Position numbers and translations under genes: made by a program. The notes beneath the pieces are model-generated. The model had not been told where the DNA came from. It did no database searches and saw only the letters and a program-made list of their open reading frames with translations. Below, in pieces: positions 17,877 to 25,556 of a DNA stretch of 33,587 nt; the stretch's first letter is position 1, and every line of letters starts with the position of its first letter. The DNA lies in NCBI GenBank assembly GCA_013697295.1, contig JACCXF010000325.1, forward strand, positions 1-33,587, written 5' to 3'. Origin of the DNA: Actinomycetota bacterium. Its GTDB lineage: Bacteria; Actinomycetota; CADDZG01; WHSQ01.

Positions 17877-18740
17877 TCAGATCATTCCGGAGTGAAACGA
17901 CGCAATCGCAACGCGTTCATCACGACACTTACCGAGGAGAACGCCATCGCGATGCCCGCGATCGCCCGGCCGCACTTTCATCAGGTCGCCGGGCACGACA
18001 TCGTCGACCGGGATGGTGTCCTCGATCCCCGATCGGATCACACGTGCATGCTTCGCGCCCATCTCCATGAGCGAGGAGATGGCGCGCGAAGCGCGATTTC
18101 GCGAGCGGTATTCGAGGTACTTGCCGAGCAACAGGAACGTTACGAGCACCCCGATGATCTCGAAGTAGAGGTGCTCGCCCGCCAGCAGTGCGTAGAGCGA
18201 GTAGAGGTAGGCAGACAAGGTGCCCAGAGCGACAAGCGTGTCCATGTTCGCGGCCCGATGACGCGCGTTGGCCCACGCGCCTTTCAGGAACGGCGCTGCC
18301 GTCCAGAACTGGACCGGTGTGATCAACAGGAATTGCGCCCATCGCACCCGATCAGGCATCGGGAGCAACATCGCCAGGATCACCGCAGGAAGCGACAACG
18401 CTAGGGACGCCAGGAAGCGGTTGCGAGCGGACCGGGTTCGGTCTTCGACCTCGTCCGCGCCGGGAGCATCCGGTCGATCGTGATCGCGCAGCTCGAGGTC
18501 GTACCCGGCCCCCCTGACGGCGACGATCAGCTCGCCGCCGCGGGCAGCATCATCGACCTCGACCGAGGCTCGTTCCAGCGCAAAGTTCACCCCTGCCTTG
18601 GTCACCCCAGGATGCTCCGCCAGGGTGTTCTCGACGCGCCGCGCGCAAGCGGCGCACGTCATGCCCGTGACATCGAAATCGAGCCGGAGCTCGCTCTCGT
18701 TCCCCTCCCGGGCGGTGCTGGGCGTCGTGGCCATGCTCAC
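17877..18740 (-). pseudogene. copA: Copper P-type ATPase (CopA), catalytic core deleted
   Basis: The first part is a normal CopA: an HMA metal-binding domain (GMTCAACARRVE, Cys 29 and 32), four membrane segments (about residues 109-213) and the beginning of the actuator domain (VVPGDLMKVRPGD). After GDR the sequence jumps to the extreme C-terminus of a CopA, but in another reading frame. The 287-codon frame therefore ends in an unrelated tail. The TGE loop, the CPC ion motif, the DKTG phosphorylation site, the nucleotide domain and the last two membrane helices are all absent (normal length about 740-800 residues). This is a deletion pseudogene or an assembly collapse. A CsoR-like operator lies directly upstream. 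Start is GTG 18740 or ATG 18734. Confidence 0.9.
17882..17962 (-). pseudogene. copA: Out-of-frame C-terminal remnant of CopA
   Basis: Shifted one frame from the N-terminal part, the minus strand reads IAGIAMAFSSVSVVMNALRL and then RRFTPE before a TGA at 17884-17882. That is the conserved last helix and tail of CopA-type ATPases (AMAFSSVSVV-N-LRLRR). It proves that a full-length copA once stood here or that two ends were joined during assembly. The junction lies at GGCGATCGC, plus-strand 17958-17966. Confidence 0.88.
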
Positions 18741-18743
18741 AGG

Positions 18744-18760
18744 ATACCCCCGAGGGGTAT
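18744..18760. promoter_or_regulatory. CsoR-type copper operator upstream of copA
   Basis: Perfect inverted repeat ATACCCC-CGA-GGGGTAT, 7-bp arms and a 3-base centre, three bases before the copA GTG. Bacterial CsoR operators are GC-rich pseudopalindromes of the form TACCC...GGGTA, so this fits copper-responsive repression. A TATAT just upstream on the minus strand could be a -10 element overlapping the operator. No csoR gene is seen in the window. Confidence 0.75.
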
Positions 18761-18765
18761 ATAGC

Positions 18766-19650
18766 TCAACCGCGAACCAGGGGCGCCACTCGGTTCCCCA
18801 CCAGATCGAGGGTGCGTCCGTCCCCCCATTCGAGCGGCGTGAGCACGGCGTGCGTCACCCCCGCCTCCTCGAGTTCGCCGAGCCTGTCGGCAACCGTCTG
18901 GGGTCCACCCACGAGGTAGCCGGCCGGATCGCGTTCGCCGAGCTGTGCGCCCGCATCCGCGTCATCGGCCCCGATGATCAGCGTGCCCGCCCACGTGATC
19001 TCGACGGGGCGAGCGGAGCCGGCCAGCTTCGCGATGCCGGAGGCAAGCTCGTCGAGGTCCACGCCCCAGGCGTTCCACCCATCCCCGTACTCGCGAGCGA
19101 GCTCGATCAGTGGATCCGAACGCCCCCCCATCCAGATCCGCGGTGGGATCTCGGGCCTGGGCGACACCGGGAGCTCGCGCACGCTATGGAACTCATCACC
19201 GACATCGACGGTTGTTCCGTCGAACCAGGCGCGCAGGAGGCGAACGCTAGAGCGGAGCTGGGCGATCCGATCCGGGCCCGCGAAATAAGCGAACCCGAAA
19301 GCCCGGTTCTCATCGGCGCTCATCGCGTCGCCGCTTCCCAACCCGACGATCGTTCGTTGCGGCGCGATCGAACCAACGGTCGAGGCCATCTTCGCGAGCA
19401 GCGCAGGGTGCCTCAGGGTCGACCGCGTCACCAGCGTTCCGATGGTGATCGAACGGGTGGCCTCCGCCACATACGCGAGCGAGGTCCAGCACTCCAACAT
19501 CGGCCGCACCTTCTTCCCGCTCAACGGCCACATGTGGTCGAACACCCAGATCGAATCCAAGCCCAGGTCCTCCGCCTTGCGGGCGCCAGCGACGAGGTCA
19601 TGGGCATCCGGCGAGAACTGCGGAAGAGTGATCCCGAGAGACAGGCTCAC
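18766..19650 (-). CDS. LLM-class F420-dependent oxidoreductase
   Basis: A 294-residue luciferase-like monooxygenase fold enzyme of the F420-dependent type. The N-terminal SLGITLPQFSPDAHDLVAGA, the DSIWVFDHMWPL block, TRSITIGTLVTRSTLRHPALLAKMAST (in parts) and GLGSGDAMSADENRAFGF are typical. RIWMGGRSDPLIELAREYGD is the C-terminal family signature. A frame is open upstream to 20385, but that extension is antisense-like noise. The true start is GTG 19650, which overlaps the TGA of the upstream membrane-protein gene (GTGA). Presence implies coenzyme F420 use. The substrate is unknown. Confidence 0.9.
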   Translation of the reverse strand: MSLSLGITLPQFSPDAHDLVAGARKAEDLGLDSIWVFDHMWPLSGKKVRPMLECWTSLAYVAEATRSITIGTLVTRSTLRHPALLAKMASTVGSIAPQRTIVGLGSGDAMSADENRAFGFAYFAGPDRIAQLRSSVRLLRAWFDGTTVDVGDEFHSVRELPVSPRPEIPPRIWMGGRSDPLIELAREYGDGWNAWGVDLDELASGIAKLAGSARPVEITWAGTLIIGADDADAGAQLGERDPAGYLVGGPQTVADRLGELEEAGVTHAVLTPLEWGDGRTLDLVGNRVAPLVRG

Positions 19651-20426
19651 GATGCGTTCACCATGAGATAGCGCACGAGGAACTCCGATACCCCGGCCGT
19701 GAGCAAGGCGACGTAGTAGAGGCCGGTGGCCGACTGGATCGAGCGGATCTTGATACACCGTCGGGCGGCCCACACCACCGCTCCGGTGAACAGCACAAGC
19801 GCAGCCCATATCCCGAAGAAAACGAGAGCGAACGAGTCGCCGAAACCGGGGAGACCGAGGACCGCCCCCTCGGTCGAGGCCGTCGCGAGCAAGGGAGCTG
19901 CGAGCGCGCCGGCCACGAGAGATGCCGCGGTCGTCACCAGCGCGGCATCCGTGAGCCGCCCCAGGGCCCACGGTTTCAAGCCCGGCTGATTGAGATACCA
20001 GTGCCCCAGCAACATCCCATTCGTAACCGCCCCCACGAGGCCCGCTCCGACGATCAAGGCCAGGCCCGCTGCGATGTGTGCCCACCCCGAGACCAGTCCC
20101 CCGGCCACCGCCAGCGACGCGGCCCCCACTGCGCCCACGGCGTACCCCGCGACGACGCCGGGTACCTCCGAGCGGGAGTACTGGAGCGCTACATTCAGTG
20201 CCGCCACGACCACGACACCGGTGACGAGGATCCCCCCGACTCCCCCCGCATCGGCGGCCCGACCCGCGATCGCCGCAAGAACGGCGAGAACGAGCACCGT
20301 CCAGGCGACGATCTTGAAATGGCCTCGCCTGACAACGGCCCACGACTGGGTCCACGCCGCTCCGGCCGCTAGCCCGGAGGTCCACTCGAGGAGCACGAGC
20401 ACAACCACGGCCGCCGGGCCGCTCAA
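19647..20426 (-). CDS. Multi-pass membrane protein of unknown function
   Basis: A 259-residue hydrophobic protein with about seven or eight membrane segments, rich in Ala, Val and Gly. The only notable internal motif is GHWYLNQPGLKPWALGRL near residue 141, a polar His/Trp/Asn segment between helices, and the C-terminal RSIQSATGLYYVALLTAGVS. I do not recognise a characterised family. It sits between the DUF1232 gene (19 bases upstream) and the LLM gene (4-base overlap downstream), so it is part of the long minus-strand transcript. The coupling to the LLM enzyme suggests a shared job (inference). Confidence 0.8.
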   Translation of the reverse strand: MSGPAAVVVLVLLEWTSGLAAGAAWTQSWAVVRRGHFKIVAWTVLVLAVLAAIAGRAADAGGVGGILVTGVVVVAALNVALQYSRSEVPGVVAGYAVGAVGAASLAVAGGLVSGWAHIAAGLALIVGAGLVGAVTNGMLLGHWYLNQPGLKPWALGRLTDAALVTTAASLVAGALAAPLLATASTEGAVLGLPGFGDSFALVFFGIWAALVLFTGAVVWAARRCIKIRSIQSATGLYYVALLTAGVSEFLVRYLMVNAS

Positions 20427-20445
20427 GTCGACCTCATGCGCCGGA

Positions 20446-20841
20446 TCAGTCGGGGATCAGTTTGCGGATCCAGCGGGGGACGAGACCGGCGCCGATCTCG
20501 ATGATGTTCCGGATGACGTCGAGTACATCTCCGTCTCCATCCCAGTGCTCGTGCAGTACGTGATCGGGAACGCGCTTCAGGATGTGATCGAGCGCGAAAG
20601 CCGTGAGAACGATGTCGTCGACCCGTCCCATCCTTGGAATGGCGTCCGGGATGATGTCGATGGGCGACAGCACGTACCCGACCGTGCATAGAAGGATGGC
20701 CTTGCTTCGGGCCGGCACTCTCGGATCCCGCATCAGACGACCCAGTAGCTTCAGGAGCCGCGGCGCGATCAACGCGTACTCTTTCAACTGCGTTTGACGT
20801 TCCTCTTTGCTCGCAGCGCTCATGTCCCGCGGCTCCATCAT
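20446..20841 (-). CDS. DUF1232 (YkvA-like) protein
   Basis: A 131-residue protein with the DUF1232 signature RSKAILLCTVGYVLSPIDII followed by PDAIPRMGRVDDIVL. The rest of the sequence is helical and amphipathic, with one clear membrane-type segment around the signature. The function of the family is not established. The ATG overlaps the TGA of the upstream ROK kinase (ATGA at 20838-20841), which indicates translational coupling. ATG 20823 is a possible shorter start. Confidence 0.88.
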   Translation of the reverse strand: MMEPRDMSAASKEERQTQLKEYALIAPRLLKLLGRLMRDPRVPARSKAILLCTVGYVLSPIDIIPDAIPRMGRVDDIVLTAFALDHILKRVPDHVLHEHWDGDGDVLDVIRNIIEIGAGLVPRWIRKLIPD

Positions 20842-21854
20842 CTTTCCCTCAGCCCCCTCTTCTGTGTTCGCTCCGTCTGAACCACCTCATCGAGGGCCAG
20901 CGTCGCGGCCCCGATGATCCCGGCGTCTTGCGCCAGACTCGTCACGTCCAGCCGCATCGGCCGCCGTCGCTGAGCCTCGGTCATCCTCGCGAGCTGGTCG
21001 CGCGCCGCTCCGAGAAAGGCCTCACCGGCTCGCACTGCACCTCCCCCGAGGACGATGACCTCGGGATCGAAGATATTCGCCACATTCGACAGACCGACGC
21101 CGAGCATCCGACCCGCCTTCGCCAGAACGTCGCGCGCCACTTCGTCGTACTCGCGCGCCGCTTTCGCGACATCGAGCGCCGTGACGTTCTCGATCGATCC
21201 GGCGAACGACAATATGGAGCTCCGATGGTCGCCCTCCTTGAGGGCCGCGCGCGCGATCCTGGCGATGGCCGTCCCCGAGGCGAATTGCTCGAGGCACCCA
21301 CGCAGTCCGCACGGGCAGGGGGGCCCGTCGGGGTCGACGACCATGTGCCCGAGTTCCGCCCCCGCGCCGGTGTATCCCCTGATGAGACGGCCGTCCACGA
21401 CGAACCCACTTCCGATACCGGTTCCCAGCGTGATGTAGGCGAGGTAGTCCGTGCCCTGTGCGGTTCCGAAACGACGCTCGCCCCACGCGGCCGCGTTGGC
21501 ATCGTTATCGACGACGACGGGAAGTCCGGACCTGGACCTCACCGCCTCGGCCACCTCCGGATCGCCGTACTCGAGATTCGGCGAGAACGTCACCGACCCG
21601 GTAGCGGCATCGATAAAGCCAGCGGCCCCCACTCCAACGGCAACAGGTTGTGCGTCAACGTCGCCGGCGTTCTCGATCAGCTCCTCGATGACGGCGATGA
21701 TGCTCTTCGTGCCCGCGTGTCGATCCGTCGGCACCTCGACCCGAAGGAGCACCTCCCCGGCGCGCGTGACTATGGCCCCCTTGGTCGTGGTGGCTCCCAC
21801 ATCCAGCCCGACTGCTGCATCGCGTGTCATGGTCACACTCGTCATGGTCTCCAT
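20838..21854 (-). CDS. ROK-family glucokinase
   Basis: ROK sugar kinase, about 338 residues from ATG 21854. The ATP-binding loop GLDVGATTTKGAIV lies near the N-terminus, then GVGAAGFIDAATGSV, DNDANAAAWGE (catalytic Asp), TLGTGIGSGFV, ELGHMVVDP and the zinc motif CPCGLRGCLE. This set is typical of actinobacterial glucokinases (GlkA type). The frame is open to 21962, but that N-terminal extension lacks family similarity; ATGs at 21854, 21845 and 21830 compete. It is coupled to the DUF1232 gene downstream and follows the CxxCxxC mini-protein by 19 bases. Confidence 0.92.
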   Translation of the reverse strand: METMTSVTMTRDAAVGLDVGATTTKGAIVTRAGEVLLRVEVPTDRHAGTKSIIAVIEELIENAGDVDAQPVAVGVGAAGFIDAATGSVTFSPNLEYGDPEVAEAVRSRSGLPVVVDNDANAAAWGERRFGTAQGTDYLAYITLGTGIGSGFVVDGRLIRGYTGAGAELGHMVVDPDGPPCPCGLRGCLEQFASGTAIARIARAALKEGDHRSSILSFAGSIENVTALDVAKAAREYDEVARDVLAKAGRMLGVGLSNVANIFDPEVIVLGGGAVRAGEAFLGAARDQLARMTEAQRRRPMRLDVTSLAQDAGIIGAATLALDEVVQTERTQKRGLRER

Positions 21855-21873
21855 GTTCTCAGGATAGTGAGGC

Positions 21874-22176
21874 TCAGACCACGTCGATACGTCGGACCGT
21901 CGAGCTATCGGGCCCGGGTGCCGAAGGTTCCCCAGCCGCACCCACCACGCTTTCGGCCTCAACGATCAGGATCGCAGCCGCGGCCAGCAACTCACGTGCC
22001 GCCGTGGCGAGGTGCTCAACGACCTCAGGCTTGGTCTGTCGTAGCACCGAGATCGTGGCGCAGATGGGGCATAACGAGCAGTCCGAGGTGTGGTCGTGAC
22101 TCGTTGCGAAGAGGTCGCTGTAGCGGGCCGCCCTGGCGTCCTCGTCCTCGTGTTGTTGAGCGCCCGTATCGGTCAT
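21874..22176 (-). CDS. CxxCxxC mini-protein linked to ArsA and ROK genes
   Basis: A 100-residue protein with a compact CSLCPIC motif (Cys-x-x-Cys-x-x-Cys) in the middle, followed by an amphipathic helix (LRQTKPEVVEHLATAARELL) and a disordered acidic/Pro tail. The ATG overlaps the stop of the ArsA gene (ATGA at 22173-22176). I recall similar small Cys-motif proteins between ArsA-like and ROK genes in other actinobacteria, but no function is known to me. Metal or Fe-S binding by the three Cys is inference. Confidence 0.75.
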   Translation of the reverse strand: MTDTGAQQHEDEDARAARYSDLFATSHDHTSDCSLCPICATISVLRQTKPEVVEHLATAARELLAAAAILIVEAESVVGAAGEPSAPGPDSSTVRRIDVV

Positions 22177-23348
22177 GCGTGATGGCCTCTCTCGAAGGAG
22201 ATCTGTAAACGATCGTCATCCATTGTCGCCGATACGACTTTGCGACTGCGCAGCACGCCTGGGAGGACGATCGTTCGCCGGTAAGGGCCTACCCGGACGA
22301 ACAACTCCTCGCCCTTCGTCGAGAGGTCTACCTCTTCCTTGCGGGCGAACGGCAGACGCAGGCTGAGGACGTAACCTTCGCCCTCCGGCTCGATCCTCAT
22401 GGGGTCGTCGGTGAATAGAACCCCGGCCGGATCCGTCTCGCCGTACAACTCCTCGCCGATCGAGGCCAGGGCTTCCGATCCGATCAGCTCACGATCCCGG
22501 AGATGCGATCTCAACAACGGGACCGGGGTGAAGGCGGATTCGATGGTCGCTAGGTGTTCGGCCTGGAGTTGCTTCCAGCGATCGAAGTAGGGGTCGGAGA
22601 CCTCGGGCGGCAACAACCGGTTGACGACGACCGAGTCGACGCGATACCCGAAAAGGTTCAGATACGTGAACGTCCTCATCGCCTCTGCGATCACCATGCG
22701 CTCGGGATTGACGACGAGCCTGACAGACGTGGTTGATGGATCGGTCAGGACCTGGCGAACGCCTTCGAGCTTCTCGTAGAAGCGCGCCACGGCGTCGTAT
22801 ACCGGTGCTCCCGGCAGCGGAAAGCTCGTGATGCGCTGAGCGACGGGCCTCAACGCGCCCATCACTCGACGCTCGAGCGGAAATATGCGGTCCATGTACC
22901 ACTGGATGATGTCCGGCAGGGACAACAGCCGCAGGGTCTCGCCGGTAGGGGCGCAGTCAACGATCAAGACGTCGTAAGGACTTTCGTCGTGATGACTCTT
23001 GACGTCGGCCAGCGAGAACAGTTCGTCCAGACCCGGGATGATCGACAGCTCCTCGGCCTGGATGGAGTCGAGGCCCGCCCAGTTAAGTACGGCGATCGCG
23101 TGCTGCTGGATGTCGCGCCAGTTCTCTTCGAGCCGCCGCTGGGGGTCGATCTCTTCGGCCCACAGATTCGGCGCGACCTCGCTCGGCTCGGGGCCCAGCT
23201 CGGCAGCGAAGGCGTCGGCGAGCGAATGCGCCGGATCGGTCGACATGATGAGGGTCTTCCGTCCACTCGCAGCAATGCGGAGGGCGGTTGCGGCCGCGAC
23301 CGTCGTCTTACCGACGCCCCCTTTACCGGTGAACAGAACGATCCGCAT
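22173..23348 (-). CDS. ArsA-family ATPase with C-terminal HSP20-like domain
   Basis: A 391-residue ATPase from ATG 23348 (the frame opens at 23399). It starts RIVLFTGKGGVGKTTVAAA, the deviant Walker A of ArsA/Get3 ATPases. MSTDPAHSLADAF is the switch region, and LIVDCAPTGETLRLLSLPD is the Walker B signature. The last 70 residues (about LSLRLPFARKEEVDLSTKGE to DRLQISFE) look like the ArsA_HSP20 beta-sandwich. No ArsB or arsenic genes are nearby, and I see no arsenite-binding Cys pattern, so a Get3-like chaperone or protein-targeting role is more likely than arsenic resistance (inference). It lies between the SRPBCC gene and the mini-protein. Confidence 0.9.
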   Translation of the reverse strand: MRIVLFTGKGGVGKTTVAAATALRIAASGRKTLIMSTDPAHSLADAFAAELGPEPSEVAPNLWAEEIDPQRRLEENWRDIQQHAIAVLNWAGLDSIQAEELSIIPGLDELFSLADVKSHHDESPYDVLIVDCAPTGETLRLLSLPDIIQWYMDRIFPLERRVMGALRPVAQRITSFPLPGAPVYDAVARFYEKLEGVRQVLTDPSTTSVRLVVNPERMVIAEAMRTFTYLNLFGYRVDSVVVNRLLPPEVSDPYFDRWKQLQAEHLATIESAFTPVPLLRSHLRDRELIGSEALASIGEELYGETDPAGVLFTDDPMRIEPEGEGYVLSLRLPFARKEEVDLSTKGEELFVRVGPYRRTIVLPGVLRSRKVVSATMDDDRLQISFERGHHA

Positions 23349-23358
23349 GGACGCGAGT

Positions 23359-23793
23359 TCAGCCCTTCTCGACGCGCTTCTTGAGATCCTCCAGGGCACC
23401 CTTCACGATCTGCTTCTCGCCCTGCCGTTTGAGGAATCCGGGAACGCTGAAACCGGGATCGATCGACAATTGGTAGGTGACATCCGTCACGTCTTCGAAC
23501 TCGTCGAACTTGTACGAGCCGCTGAGCTTCTTGACATCGCCCTCGACAAGCTTCCACGAATAGCCCTTGGGCCATTTCGAGTAGTCGTACTCGAGCGTGT
23601 ACTTGACCTTCCTCACCTTTGCATCGACCTCGAACCAGACCTCGGTGGCGTAACCGTCCTCGTCCGTCTCGAGGATCTTGACCTTCTTGATCTGCGGGTT
23701 CCACTCCGGGTACTTCTCGAAATCGGTTGCAACGTCGAAGATCTCTTCGGCGGTTGCGGAGATGTCGATCGAATCCTTGACGCTTTCAGCCAT
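23359..23793 (-). CDS. SRPBCC-fold (START / polyketide cyclase-like) protein
   Basis: A 144-residue single-domain protein with the SRPBCC opening VKDSIDISATAEEIFDVATD followed by FEKYPEWNPQIKKVKILETD, an alternating beta pattern and a C-terminal amphipathic helix (IVKGALEDLKKRVEKG). The family binds hydrophobic ligands in a deep cavity. It is one step upstream of the ArsA-like ATPase (10 bases) and 15 bases downstream of the metallophosphoesterase. The constant pairing with ArsA suggests a shared lipid or membrane-protein role (inference). Confidence 0.9.
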   Translation of the reverse strand: MAESVKDSIDISATAEEIFDVATDFEKYPEWNPQIKKVKILETDEDGYATEVWFEVDAKVRKVKYTLEYDYSKWPKGYSWKLVEGDVKKLSGSYKFDEFEDVTDVTYQLSIDPGFSVPGFLKRQGEKQIVKGALEDLKKRVEKG

Positions 23794-23808
23794 GTCGCCT
23801 CCGTGAGG

Positions 23809-24591
23809 TCAAACGCGCTCTTCTTTGCGGTGAGGAAAAGCTCTCTTGGTAGAGCGAAAGTAGCCGACATTGATGCACAACGTTCCCCCGATGTGCATCG
23901 ATGACAGAAGCGGCTGATGCACGTGGCCGAAGTAGGCCCGACGAGGCTGGTACTCCTCGATGTATTCCAGAAGGTCGACGCTCCCCCGCTCGGCCTTCCC
24001 GGCCAACGTGTCGAAACAGAGATCGGGAACGGCCGGCGGTATGTGGGAGCAGAGGACGTCGACGGGGCCCAGAGACTCGACTTTCTCCCTCATGTGCTCT
24101 TCGGTGATCTCTCCGGCGACGTTCAGTGGGGTTGGGAGGGCGCCGCCGACGAACCCGAATCGCTCGCCATCCAGAATGATGACCCTAGCGTCCGCGTCGC
24201 GAACGGCGGGGCTCGACGACAAACAATGGGATACGAGGGCCGGGTTGTCGACGTTCCCAAGGATGAGATATGTCGGATCCGGAAAGACCGAGAAAACCGC
24301 GTCGTACTGTTCTCGCACCCGCCGGCCGATCTCGGCTCGCACCTCGTCCTCACGACCCGCCGTTCGCTCGACCATCGCCTGCCGCACCAGCTCGAACTGG
24401 CCCTCGGCCCGCAGGCGGATGACCTTCTCGACCGCCTCCACGGAGAACACCTCAGTGAGGATCCCGGTCATAGACGTGTAATCGATGAAGTTGATGAGGT
24501 CGCCGAGCAATAGCAGCGTCGCCCCCTCGGGAACCGCCTTCACGAGATCATCTGGAGCTCCGTGCAGATCCGAGACGACGTAGATGGACAT
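23809..24591 (-). CDS. Calcineurin-like metallophosphoesterase
   Basis: A 260-residue phosphoesterase with the full metal-ligand set: DLH (residues 8-10), LLGDLINF, GNVDNPA, CSHIPP and GHVHQP. Length and layout fit small calcineurin-like esterases of the YfcE/UDP-hydrolase type, but the large helical insertion after GDLINFIDY (about residues 36-100) is unusual for YfcE. The substrate is unknown. It is first in the minus-strand run that continues through SRPBCC, ArsA and ROK. No clear ribosome binding site precedes the ATG. Confidence 0.88.
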   Translation of the reverse strand: MSIYVVSDLHGAPDDLVKAVPEGATLLLLGDLINFIDYTSMTGILTEVFSVEAVEKVIRLRAEGQFELVRQAMVERTAGREDEVRAEIGRRVREQYDAVFSVFPDPTYLILGNVDNPALVSHCLSSSPAVRDADARVIILDGERFGFVGGALPTPLNVAGEITEEHMREKVESLGPVDVLCSHIPPAVPDLCFDTLAGKAERGSVDLLEYIEEYQPRRAYFGHVHQPLLSSMHIGGTLCINVGYFRSTKRAFPHRKEERV

Positions 24592-24683
24592 CTAGCCATG
24601 CTATCGAGCGGATGGCGTTTTGACGCCGGCCCCCACGCGGAGTAGGAGTACGGCATGTCGAGCGGCCCCGGTTCCCTCACGCG

Positions 24684-25550
24684 ATGACCCTCGTCCTGGT
24701 TCACGGGGGGGTCTCCGGCGTGGACAAAGCGATGCCGGGCCTGCAGGATGCGATCAGGGCGGGCGCCACACAGTCCAATGCCCTCGACGCCGCCGAGGAG
24801 GCGGTGCGCTCGCTCGAGGACCACCCCGAGCTGAACGCCGGTTACGGCGCGGTCTTGAACCGAGCCGGCGAGGTCGAACTCGACGCTGCGATCGTCGACG
24901 GCGCACGAGGGCGATGGGGCGGTGTCGCGAACGTGCGGTTCCGCAACCCCGTCTCGCTCGCCCGGATGGTGATGGAGCGCACCCCCCACGTTCTGCTCGC
25001 CGGAACCGGCGCGCAAGAAGCCGGCGTGGCGTTCGGACTCGAGGAGATGAACGAGTCGTCCCCCGAGCAGCACGAGAGATGGGCGCGGGAACGCGACGCG
25101 GGTCGCCTGGGACTCGAGTCCTACGGCCGCTCGGAGCATGTGGACACCGTCGGAGTGGTGGTTCTCGATGAGGCCTCTCGGCTCTGCGCTGCGTCCTCAA
25201 CCGGAGGGGTGCTCGGGAAGCTGCCCGGCCGCGTCGGTGACTCGCCGATCCTGGGGGCGGGGACCTACGCGTCCTCCGGCGCCGCCGTCGTCGGAACGGG
25301 GGTCGGCGAATTGTTCCTCGAGACCCTCGCCTGTTTGCGCGCCGCCCGATTGATCGAAGAAGGGCTCGATCCGCAGGCGGCTTGCGAACGCACGGTCTCG
25401 CTGTTGGGCGAGCGGCAGCAGGTGGCCGCCGGGTTGCTGGCCCTGGATACCGGCGGTCGCGTCGGAGCAGCTTTCAGGGGCGGATCGTGGTCGGTGTGGG
25501 GGCCCGAGGGGCCGATCGGAGCGGTGTGTCTGGGTCCGGCACGAGACTGA
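24684..25550 (+). CDS. Isoaspartyl peptidase / L-asparaginase (Ntn hydrolase)
   Basis: A 288-residue threonine-type Ntn hydrolase that removes isoaspartyl damage or hydrolyses asparagine. The alpha-subunit begins LVLVHGGVSGVDKAMPGLQD and contains ELNAGYGAVLNRAGEVELDA. The autocatalytic cleavage site is at HVDTVGVVVLD, Thr155 being the new N-terminal nucleophile. GRVGDSPILGAGTYAS is the beta-subunit signature, and a TG-like GTGVGELFLE follows. It is divergent from the metallophosphoesterase with about 90 bases between, and it converges with the RanBP2-type protein (6 bases between stops). The start lacks a good ribosome binding site. Confidence 0.92.
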   Translation: MTLVLVHGGVSGVDKAMPGLQDAIRAGATQSNALDAAEEAVRSLEDHPELNAGYGAVLNRAGEVELDAAIVDGARGRWGGVANVRFRNPVSLARMVMERTPHVLLAGTGAQEAGVAFGLEEMNESSPEQHERWARERDAGRLGLESYGRSEHVDTVGVVVLDEASRLCAASSTGGVLGKLPGRVGDSPILGAGTYASSGAAVVGTGVGELFLETLACLRAARLIEEGLDPQAACERTVSLLGERQQVAAGLLALDTGGRVGAAFRGGSWSVWGPEGPIGAVCLGPARD

Positions 25551-25556
25551 TCGGGG

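Noticed and set aside
19651-20385. N-terminal extension of the LLM gene to 539 codons
   Set aside because: The extra part is Arg/Gly-rich and opposes no family. It overlaps the membrane-protein gene in another frame, and GTG 19650 fits the family start with a GTGA overlap.
20928-22208. Plus-strand 426-codon open frame
   Set aside because: It is antisense to the ROK kinase and mini-protein genes. Its Arg/Pro-rich product is typical of a GC-driven shadow frame.
22173-23348. Arsenic resistance operon because of the ArsA-like ATPase
   Set aside because: There is no arsB, arsC, arsR or arsD nearby, and an HSP20-like C-terminal domain marks the non-arsenic ArsA group.
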